Origin: Streptomyces paludis
GTDB lineage: Bacteria; Actinomycetota; Actinomycetes; Streptomycetales; Streptomycetaceae
Reading direction: 5' to 3'
Assembly (NCBI RefSeq): GCF_003344965.1
Contig: NZ_CP031194.1
Coordinates: 6,200,001 to 6,264,000 of the forward strand
Length of the DNA: 64,000 bases
Part shown: piece by piece, positions 1 to 6,756 of the stretch
How positions within the stretch are numbered: the stretch's first letter is position 1
How the letters are laid out: each line of letters starts with the position of its first letter
Position numbers and translations under genes: made by a program
Notes under the pieces: model-generated
Seen by the model: only the letters and a program-made list of their open reading frames with translations
Database searches by the model: none
Told to the model about the DNA's origin: nothing

Positions 1-407
1 TCGTCTACGACAAGGAGCCCGGACGCGGTACGCGCGAGGTGCTCGACAAGTACATCTACGGGGACGAGAAGGCGCCGCCGCCGCCGGACACGGACAACTT
101 CGCGATTGTCGGCGGCAATCTGGAGACCCGCAACAAGCTGGAGTCCACCCCCGGGGCGGTCGGTCCGCTCTCCACGGGGTTCGTCGAAGGGCGGGAGAAG
201 CTCGCGGTGGTGACGCTGGACGGCATCGCCGCCAGCCCCGAGAACATCGCCTCCGGCAAGTACCCGATGAACAGGCCGCTTTACCTGATCACGAACGGCG
301 AACCCACCGGAGACGCAAAGAAGTTCATCGACTACCTGCTCTCCGACAAGGGGCAGGTCCTGCTGGAGCCGCACGGATACCTGTCGCTCGAGCAGATCGG
401 AAAGTGA
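1..407 (+). CDS. PstS-like phosphate/arsenate-binding protein, C-terminal part
   Basis: The reading frame is open from the window edge, so only the last ~135 residues are present. They match the C-terminal lobe of periplasmic-type phosphate-binding proteins: a ligand-loop region reading EPGRGTRE, then a helix/strand pattern ending YLLSDKGQVLLEPHGYL. PstS proteins normally have Gly-Ser-Gly-Thr in this anion loop; here Arg replaces Ser, which may alter oxyanion preference (inference). The stop codon is 3 bp before the permease gene, so it is the first visible gene of a binding protein/permease/ATPase operon. Its position beside ArsR and organo-arsenic genes makes arsenate a plausible substrate, but the sequence alone cannot separate phosphate from arsenate. 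Confidence 0.8.
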   Translation, partial: VYDKEPGRGTREVLDKYIYGDEKAPPPPDTDNFAIVGGNLETRNKLESTPGAVGPLSTGFVEGREKLAVVTLDGIAASPENIASGKYPMNRPLYLITNGEPTGDAKKFIDYLLSDKGQVLLEPHGYLSLEQIGK

Positions 408-410
408 TCG

Positions 411-2222
411 GTGACGCTCACGCAGGAGAAGCGGCCGGCGGTCGAACCCGACGCCGATCCGCGTCCACGTCGATCGGTCTGGGTGTGGGGGTGGCTCTTC
501 ACGGGAGCCTTCTCCGTCCTGGCCGTACTGCTGGCGCTCCTCGGTTACCTCGGTGAAGGGGTCGCGGGGGGTCACGTCGACTGGGTCGAGCTGCTGACCG
601 AGTCCTCGTGGAACCCCGCCGGCTCGGTTTTCGGCGGCCTGGCGATGATCTACGGATCGGCCGTCGTCTGTGTCATCGCGCTTGTCCTCGCCGTCCCCGT
701 CGGGTGGGGAGCGGCCGTCGCGCTCTCGGAATACCTGCCCGGGAGGGCGGCCCGCGCTCTGCGCATGAGCGTGGAGCTGCTGGCCGCCGTGCCCTCGATC
801 GTCTACGGGCTGATCGGCATTCTCCTCGTCCGGCCTTTCGTCGGGGCCATCGCGGACGTGCCGGGTGGGGACAGTCTCCTCGCCGCCGGGATCGTTCTGG
901 CTGTCATGATCATGCCTACGATCGTGGCGGTGAGCGTGGACTCGCTGGCCGCGGTCCCCGACCGGGACCGGGAAGCGGCCTTCTCGCTGGGGCTGACCCG
1001 CCGCGAGGTCATCCGCTCGGTCGTCCTGCCGAAGGCGCGGCCCGGCATGCGGGCGGCCGTCCTGCTCGGCCTCGCCCGGGCACTGGGCGAGGCGATCGCC
1101 GTCTTCCTGGTGGTGGGAAGGGCCGATGGACGGCTCCCCGGTACGTTCGACCAGCTGCTCAACTCGCTGGTGCGCCCAGGCCAGACGCTGACCACCAAGC
1201 TGGCCGGCCCGGAGCCCGTGCTGGCCGGCACCTCGGGGACCTACTTCGCCTCGCTGTGCGGCCTCGGGCTCGTCCTGCTGACCCTGGTGGCCGTGGCGAC
1301 CGTGTGGGGGAACCGCGGAGCGTCCCGGACGGCCGGCGCAGGGCGGTTCCGCGGGCGGCAGTCGGCCGGACTCGGCCGCGTCCAGCTCGACCGGTTCGTC
1401 GCCGCCGTACGGCTGACCGCGCTGGCGCTCCCCGGACTCCTCCTGCTGGGCATGCTCGTCGTGCTGGCGACGCGCGGCAGCGCCGCCTTCCAGCCTTCGT
1501 TCTGGTTCACCTCCGCCACCGGCGCGGCCGGAGGCGGTGTGCGCGACCAGATCCTCGGCACGCTCCTGTTGGTCGTCACCTGCGGACTCATCGCTCTCCC
1601 TCTCGGATTCGGTGCCGGAATCCTGCTCGGAGTCCACGCCTCCGCCCGTACCGTACGGGTGCTGCAGACCCTGACGGTCGTCGTGGGAGGGACGCCGACC
1701 ATCCTCCTGGGTCTGGCCGGATTCGTGATCTTCTGCAGCGCGATGGGGTGGGGACGGTCCTGGCTGGCCGGCGCCATCGTGCTGGTTCCGGTGGTCGTGC
1801 CGATGGTGGCGCTGCCCACCTGCGCCCGGGTCAGGAGCCTGTCGCCGGAGATGACCGAGAGCGCGCTTGCCCTCGGACTCACGCGGGCCCAGTTCATCCG
1901 GTCTGTCGTGGTCCCGTACGCCTGGCCCGCCACGCTCACCGGACTCCTGCTGGGGCTGGCGCGCGCGGCGGGGGAGACAGCGCCGTTGCTCTTCACCGCC
2001 ACGGTCTTCTTCGGTGCGCCCGCGTTCCCCGGCGGCATCGTGGAATCGCCGGTCCAGGCTCTCCCCACGCACATCTTCACCCTGTCCCAGGACTCCGGCG
2101 ATCCCCAGGCCGTCGCGCAGGCGTGGGGGAGCGCCATGGTCCTGGTGCTGATCACGGCCGTACTGCTGAGCCTGGCGGTCGCGCTGCGCAACCGTTTCGA
2201 AGGAGAGCGATGGACCACGTAA
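411..2222 (+). CDS. Fused PstC-PstA phosphate/arsenate ABC permease
   Basis: This is a 603-residue polytopic membrane protein with two complete ABC-permease domains in one chain. Each has its own cytoplasmic EAA loop: EAAFSLGLTRREV near residue 188 and ESALALGLTRAQF near residue 483. The first half resembles PstC (N-terminal TM then a large loop), the second PstA. PstC and PstA are usually separate ~300-residue proteins, so this is a head-to-tail fusion. Translation starts at GTG 3 bp after the binding-protein stop, and the gene overlaps the ATPase gene by 13 bp. The role is high-affinity oxyanion import across the membrane. In this locus it may feed arsenate to the AroA-like enzyme (inference). 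Confidence 0.88.
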   Translation: MTLTQEKRPAVEPDADPRPRRSVWVWGWLFTGAFSVLAVLLALLGYLGEGVAGGHVDWVELLTESSWNPAGSVFGGLAMIYGSAVVCVIALVLAVPVGWGAAVALSEYLPGRAARALRMSVELLAAVPSIVYGLIGILLVRPFVGAIADVPGGDSLLAAGIVLAVMIMPTIVAVSVDSLAAVPDRDREAAFSLGLTRREVIRSVVLPKARPGMRAAVLLGLARALGEAIAVFLVVGRADGRLPGTFDQLLNSLVRPGQTLTTKLAGPEPVLAGTSGTYFASLCGLGLVLLTLVAVATVWGNRGASRTAGAGRFRGRQSAGLGRVQLDRFVAAVRLTALALPGLLLLGMLVVLATRGSAAFQPSFWFTSATGAAGGGVRDQILGTLLLVVTCGLIALPLGFGAGILLGVHASARTVRVLQTLTVVVGGTPTILLGLAGFVIFCSAMGWGRSWLAGAIVLVPVVVPMVALPTCARVRSLSPEMTESALALGLTRAQFIRSVVVPYAWPATLTGLLLGLARAAGETAPLLFTATVFFGAPAFPGGIVESPVQALPTHIFTLSQDSGDPQAVAQAWGSAMVLVLITAVLLSLAVALRNRFEGERWTT

Positions 2223-2899
2223 TCACCGTGCGGGACCTCCGGGTACGGGACCGGGCCAAGACCCTGGTCGGACCGGTTTCCTTCGAGGTGGCACATGGCT
2301 CGACCACCGGCCTGTGCGGACCGTCCGGCGCCGGCAAGTCCACGGTGCTGCGCGCCCTGGTCGACCTTCTTCCGGCCGGGCTCGCCCGGGACGGGCAGGT
2401 GGAAGTGGCCGGGCGCCCGGTCATGCCCCGTAAGGGCGACGCGGACCTGCGGGCGAAGGTGGTCCTGGTGCCGCAGACACCGATCGTCTTCGGCGGCAGC
2501 ATCCTCGACAACGCGCTGTTCGGCCTGCGCCACGTCATGCGGGCACCCCGCGAGGCCCTGCGCGCTCGTGCGGAGCAGGCGCTGAAGGAGTCGGGCCTGT
2601 GGAGGGAGGTCCGCGACCGGCTGGACTCTCCCGCCCAGACGCTCTCCGCCGGGCAGCGCCAACGGCTCTGCCTGGCACGGGCGCTGGCCCTGGAGCCGAC
2701 CGCGCTCCTGCTCGATGAGCCCACGAGCGCCCTGGATGAGCGGAGCCGGGACACGGTGGAGGAGTCGGTGGCCGCGCTGCGCGGGCGCCGCACCGTGCTG
2801 CTCGTCTCGCACGACCCGGCGCAGGTCGACCGGCTCTGCGACCGTACGGTACGGCTCGAACTTCCCGGCGCCGATGCCTTGGTCGCTCTGCCCTCCTGA
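2210..2899 (+). CDS. PstB-like ABC transporter ATPase
   Basis: 229-residue nucleotide-binding subunit with Walker A GPSGAGKST near residue 37, ABC signature LSAGQRQRL near 145 and Walker B LLLDEP near 166. It energises the fused permease just upstream. The ATG at 2210 lies inside the end of the permease gene, with AAGGAGA just before it, implying translational coupling. It is somewhat shorter than typical PstB (~250 aa). A strong hairpin follows its stop. Phosphate is the family substrate; arsenate is suggested only by gene context. Confidence 0.87.
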   Translation: MDHVITVRDLRVRDRAKTLVGPVSFEVAHGSTTGLCGPSGAGKSTVLRALVDLLPAGLARDGQVEVAGRPVMPRKGDADLRAKVVLVPQTPIVFGGSILDNALFGLRHVMRAPREALRARAEQALKESGLWREVRDRLDSPAQTLSAGQRQRLCLARALALEPTALLLDEPTSALDERSRDTVEESVAALRGRRTVLLVSHDPAQVDRLCDRTVRLELPGADALVALPS

Positions 2900-2905
2900 C
2901 CGCTC

Positions 2906-2956
2906 CGGCTCCCTGTCCCGTGTGGCGTGTCGACCGCCGCACGGGACAGGGAGCCG
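2906..2956. terminator. Bidirectional hairpin terminator between pstB-like and arsR genes
   Basis: Two perfectly complementary 17-base arms (2906-2922 and 2940-2956) flank a 17-base loop. They sit between the converging stop codons of the ATPase (2899) and the ArsR gene (2959). There is no long T-tract, as is usual in Streptomyces terminators. Confidence 0.75.
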
Positions 2957-2958
2957 CC

Positions 2959-3270
2959 TCAGCAGGGTCGTGTACGGCCGGAGGCCGCGGTCTCTTCGGC
3001 CAGGGAGGACAGCCGGGCCAGCTCACCGGCCGTCCCGGACAAGGCCTCCGGCCTGAGGCGGTAGTACGTCCACCTCCCGCAGGGCTCCGTCTCCACGACT
3101 CCTGCCTCCCGAAGCACCTTCAGATGATTGGAGAGATTCGTTTGCCGGGCGCCGGTCTCCTCCACCAGGTGGGTCGTGCACAGGGCTTCCTGGGCGAGCA
3201 GGGTGACGATCCGCAGCCGCAGGGGATCCGCGAGTGCCCGCAAGATGTCATTGTCCACTGACGTCACCAT
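2959..3270 (-). CDS. ArsR-family metalloregulator (copper-operon copy)
   Basis: 103-residue winged-helix repressor. The segment ALADPLRLRIVTLL and the recognition helix around NLSNHLKVLREAG are typical of ArsR/SmtB. It lacks the ACVCD metal motif of the two other ArsR proteins in this window. Its three cysteines are Cys31, Cys64 and Cys103 (the last residue), so any metal site must be arranged differently. It is the last gene of the minus-strand copper operon, 41 bp after the CopC-CopD gene, and probably controls that operon or the adjacent genes. The inducer (As(III), Cu or another thiophilic metal) cannot be read from the sequence. Confidence 0.85.
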   Translation of the reverse strand: MVTSVDNDILRALADPLRLRIVTLLAQEALCTTHLVEETGARQTNLSNHLKVLREAGVVETEPCGRWTYYRLRPEALSGTAGELARLSSLAEETAASGRTRPC

Positions 3271-3311
3271 GTACTGATGTTCTCATGCCGGGCCGCGCCC
3301 GGTCCACTGGT

Positions 3312-5027
3312 TCACGGGATCTCGAACGACTCCTTCACAGTGGCCTGATCGAACTCCGAGGTCCGTACGGTCAGGGAGAGATCCCAGACGCCCGCCACCA
3401 GCAGCTGGAACCCGGAGACGGTCCAATGCCCCTCGGAGACTCGCTCGACCGGGACGGTCAGAGGCCCGATCGATCCCGTACGGGAGGTCAGCGAGGCCTG
3501 GACCGCGGGTGCGTCCAGGAGATCTCCGTCCGGTCCGGTCGACGTCACATGTATGGCGTTTGGGCCGCGGCGGCCCGGATCGACCACGATGTCGGCGGAG
3601 CCCCGGCCCTCGGGCCCTCCCGTGTCGAATTCCGGCCGGAGGGAGACCGCGGCGGGTGCTCCCGTGCTTGCGCCCGCGGCCGGATCCTGCGCCCGTGCCG
3701 GCTGGGTGGAGACCAGGACCGTGGTGGCCGCGATCACGCACAACCCGACGACCGCCTCGGCGCCCACCCAGCGGCGCAGGGCCCGCAACGCCGCGCGGTC
3801 CCCGCGGCCCCGCGTCCAGGCGAGCCGCCTCGTCCAGCGGCGCGACATCAGCGCCAGGCCGAGCAGGAGCCCGACACCCGCCGCCTTGAGCAGGAGCAGT
3901 TGGCCGAAACGGGTGTCCACGAGAGCGGAGGGCGTGCCGACCTGACGCCAGGACTGGTACAGGCCGGTCACCGCGAGTACACACACATTGATGAAAGCGA
4001 CCCGGGAGAACCGGACGATGGCCTCGGGCGGGACGCCGTCGCCCGCGAGGGCCAGCGCCCGGGCCAGGACGAGCAGCCCGCCCACCCAGGCCCCGGCGGC
4101 GAGGAGATGGATGGCGTCGACAGGCATCGAGAGGTACGGCAGTGGCCCGGTCGACGCGTGCTCGGCGCTGGCCCAGGTCCAGGCCAGAGCCATCCCGGCG
4201 ACGGCCGCTCCGGCGAGCACACCCTTGAGGGGCGGCTGCCGGCCGTGGAACGCCCGCCTCACCCGGTTCCGGTACCGCCACAGCACGGCGCAGCAGGCCA
4301 GCAGGGCCAGTCTCATGACCAGGAGCGCGCCGGGTTTCGACGTTACGGTCCCGGCCAGCCGTGACATGTCGACGACGTCCGCCAGGCGCCCCGACCCGAC
4401 GTACGCGCCGCGCAGCAGGAGAAGGGCGAGTGTGCATGCGCAGAGCAGGGCCCAAGCGGCTGCCGTCGACCGCCGGACCGTGGGAAGGGACTCGCCGCGT
4501 GGCTTGCACAGCAGGAGCAGCAGGGCGCCACCAGTCATGATCATCATGCCGGTGTATGCACCGAACCGCGCGGCTGTGTACGAGTGACCGACCCACCCGG
4601 CGTCCGGGTCACGCACGGTCGGCATGGCTGGTGCGGCCGACGGCTCGCCCACGGAGAAGGTGAACGCCCCTGCTACGGGGTGGCTGTCGGCGGACTCGAC
4701 CTGATAGGTCACGGTGTACGTGCCCCGGGCCTCGGGGCCGGAGAGCCCGACGGCGTAGGTGCCGCCGCCCTTCGCGGTGGGCCGGCCGTAGTCCACCCGG
4801 CGGCCCGACGGGTCGAGCACCCTGATGCCGTCCCCGGAGGCCGACACGGACTCGCTGAAGACCAGCTCCACATGGGAGGGAGGCTCGGCGACCACCGCTC
4901 CCCGGGCCGGTGCGGTATCGGTGAGCACGGCGTGCGCGGCGGCCGGAACCGAGCCTCCGAGCAGCAGGCCGACGCCCGCGACGAGGGCAAGGGCCCACAG
5001 ACGGAGACGGGGAGCGGTGATCGTCAT
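3312..5027 (-). CDS. CopC-CopD fusion copper protein
   Basis: 571 residues. A Sec signal peptide (~1-30, cut after AAA before HAVLTDTAPARG) is followed by a CopC beta-sandwich whose mature N-terminal His is the usual Cu(II) ligand. Then come about eight or nine TM helices of a CopD domain, and a C-terminal extracytoplasmic region of ~100 residues resembling the YtkA-like beta domain. The start chosen is the ATG at 5027, because upstream codons encode Arg/Pro-rich sequence before a clean signal peptide. It lies 13 bp after the YcnI-like gene. CopCD fusions in Gram-positives handle copper uptake or delivery at the cell surface. Copper genes beside arsenic biosynthesis are notable. Confidence 0.88.
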   Translation of the reverse strand: MTITAPRLRLWALALVAGVGLLLGGSVPAAAHAVLTDTAPARGAVVAEPPSHVELVFSESVSASGDGIRVLDPSGRRVDYGRPTAKGGGTYAVGLSGPEARGTYTVTYQVESADSHPVAGAFTFSVGEPSAAPAMPTVRDPDAGWVGHSYTAARFGAYTGMMIMTGGALLLLLCKPRGESLPTVRRSTAAAWALLCACTLALLLLRGAYVGSGRLADVVDMSRLAGTVTSKPGALLVMRLALLACCAVLWRYRNRVRRAFHGRQPPLKGVLAGAAVAGMALAWTWASAEHASTGPLPYLSMPVDAIHLLAAGAWVGGLLVLARALALAGDGVPPEAIVRFSRVAFINVCVLAVTGLYQSWRQVGTPSALVDTRFGQLLLLKAAGVGLLLGLALMSRRWTRRLAWTRGRGDRAALRALRRWVGAEAVVGLCVIAATTVLVSTQPARAQDPAAGASTGAPAAVSLRPEFDTGGPEGRGSADIVVDPGRRGPNAIHVTSTGPDGDLLDAPAVQASLTSRTGSIGPLTVPVERVSEGHWTVSGFQLLVAGVWDLSLTVRTSEFDQATVKESFEIP

Positions 5028-5040
5028 GAGGTGCCGCCTG

Positions 5041-5769
5041 TCAGGCGCCGGTGCGCCGGCGGCTGGTGAACAGGGCCGCGGCGATGCCGAGGGCCCCGAG
5101 GAGCAGACCGGTGATTCCGAGCCAACGGGCCGTGGTGTCGGTGCCGGCCGCATCGGCCTTCTTCGTGCCCGAGTTCTGAGCCGCTGCCGTCGGCGCGGCC
5201 TCGCGTGAGGGCTCGGCCGCGCCATGGTCGTCATCCGCCGCCGACAACGCCAGTACGGGGGCGGGGTGTTCGGCCTCCTGGCCCTCCTCGGGCACGTCGA
5301 TCCAACGTACGACCTCCTTATTGCTGTAGGTCTGCACCGACTTGAGGACGAGCTGATCGGCGTCTTCGGGGAGTCGTCCCACGGAGAGCGGGAACTTCTG
5401 GAAGTACCCGGGCTCGATGCCCTTGCCGGTGGCCGTCCAGGACACCTTGGACACGGCTTCGGTGATCTTCCTTCCGTGGACCGCCAGTGGCTTGTCGAGC
5501 GGCGACTTTGTGACCTCGATCTCCCAGCCGGGAACGGGCTGGGGCATGACGGACGACAGCGGGTGCTCGGTGGGCAGGGACATCTCGACCTTCACGGTCG
5601 AGGCGTCGTCCCGCTCATTGGGGACCTTCACGTTCACCGTGGCGTAGCCGCCCTTGGCGGCCGTGCCTTCGGGCTGTACGGACACATGGGCGAAGGCGGG
5701 TGCGGTGACGGTCATGAGGCCGATGGCCGTGGTGGCGACGAGGGTGCACAGGCGTGCGGAAGTACGCAT
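5041..5769 (-). CDS. YcnI-like (DUF1775) copper-binding membrane protein
   Basis: 242 residues with an N-terminal signal peptide ending ...APAFA. The mature protein begins with HVSVQPEG, whose first His is the monohistidine copper ligand of the YcnI/DUF1775 family. A single DUF1775 domain fills residues ~28-165. An Ala/Glu linker and one C-terminal TM helix (LGITGLLLGALGIAAALF) with an RRRTGA tail anchor it outside the membrane. It lies between a His-containing membrane protein and CopC-CopD, the usual actinobacterial copper-trafficking arrangement. Confidence 0.88.
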   Translation of the reverse strand: MRTSARLCTLVATTAIGLMTVTAPAFAHVSVQPEGTAAKGGYATVNVKVPNERDDASTVKVEMSLPTEHPLSSVMPQPVPGWEIEVTKSPLDKPLAVHGRKITEAVSKVSWTATGKGIEPGYFQKFPLSVGRLPEDADQLVLKSVQTYSNKEVVRWIDVPEEGQEAEHPAPVLALSAADDDHGAAEPSREAAPTAAAQNSGTKKADAAGTDTTARWLGITGLLLGALGIAAALFTSRRRTGA

Positions 5770-5884
5770 GGTCGGATCGCTCCGGGGTGAGGTGCGCGCG
5801 CCGGTCCCCGCAGCGGCGGGGCGGCGGGCAGGACAGGGGGAGGTGGCGCTGTCCCGTACCGGGCACGGCGGTGTGAAGGGCCGG

Positions 5885-6583
5885 TCAACCGGGTGCGGGG
5901 AGTCCGCCGGGAGGGCCGCGCCGCGTCACCTCATGAGCCGTCATGGCGACGCGGCCGAGGGCCCGGGTGCGTCGGCGGGGGAGCGGGAAGGCGTGTTCCG
6001 GCCCCTGGGGCAGCGAGCACTGCCCCAGACAGGGGCGGCGGCGCAGGGCCAGTACCGCTCGGCGCAGCGCCCCGATCACCAGTGACCGCCGGTGCGCGGA
6101 GAGCTGTTCCGCGGCGAGCTCGCCCCGGTGCAGCAGCCAGGCGAGCGCCGCCGCCGCGAGGAGATGGCCGCACAGCATGGGTAGCGTCGACAGGGGCATC
6201 GCGGTCGGGTGGGGCGCCGCCGCGTGGCCGTGGGTCGCGTCCGCCAGGGCGTGGGCCGCCGGTGCCGTGAGCGCGGCGAACAGCAGGTGCAGTACGGCCT
6301 GGAGGAGGGCCAGCGCCGTCGTGCCCAGCGCCACGGACGGCCGGCGCCCCGTCAGCGGGTGGACGACGGCCAGCGCCACCGCACCCCCGACCGCCAGCAC
6401 GGTGAGAGGGAGGGCGGTGCCGGTAGCCAGGGCGTGCGCGCAACCGGCCGTCAGGGCACCGGTGGTGGCGAGTCCGAGAGCACGGGCCGAGCGTCGGCGG
6501 CGCGAGGTGCCGCGCCCGGACGGACCCGGCCGGGCGGAGGTGCCGACAGGGGGCCCGGCGCAGACGCACTGGCCCATGTCCAC
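5885..6583 (-). CDS. Putative multi-spanning membrane protein of the copper operon
   Basis: 232 residues, no named family recognised with certainty. A Cys-containing start (MDMGQCVCAG) is followed by four or five hydrophobic segments. Between them lies a His-rich loop (HALADATHGHAAAPHP) and a second TM block. The C-terminal ~60 residues are basic. His-rich loops of this kind occur in small membrane proteins next to YcnI genes in Streptomyces, so metal handling is plausible. It is the first gene of the minus-strand copper operon and is read divergently from the molybdoenzyme across a 173-bp regulatory gap. Product function is unknown. Confidence 0.6.
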   Translation of the reverse strand: MDMGQCVCAGPPVGTSARPGPSGRGTSRRRRSARALGLATTGALTAGCAHALATGTALPLTVLAVGGAVALAVVHPLTGRRPSVALGTTALALLQAVLHLLFAALTAPAAHALADATHGHAAAPHPTAMPLSTLPMLCGHLLAAAALAWLLHRGELAAEQLSAHRRSLVIGALRRAVLALRRRPCLGQCSLPQGPEHAFPLPRRRTRALGRVAMTAHEVTRRGPPGGLPAPG

Positions 6584-6677
6584 CTCCTTGTTCGCGTGCG
6601 CACAACCGACGTAGGGCGTCGGGGCATGGAGACGGGGGCGTCACGCGTCCCTGGATCGTCACGCCACTGTAACCACT

Positions 6678-6723
6678 TGATTAGATGAATATCTAGACAG
6701 TGTCGGTTCGTCGCCCCTAGGCT
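6678..6723 (+). promoter_or_regulatory. Promoter with ArsR-type operator for the molybdoenzyme
   Basis: An imperfect dyad (6678-6699) begins TGATTAGAT, one base different from the TGATTCGAT half-site at the other operators of this locus, and ends ATCTAGACA. It overlaps a -35-like TAGACA (6694-6699), followed 18 bp later by a -10-like TAGGCT (6718-6723). This fits ArsR repression of the molybdoenzyme gene and possibly of the divergent copper operon. Confidence 0.5.
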
Positions 6724-6756
6724 CTCGACGCCTCACACACCTCAGGGGGAGCGGAC

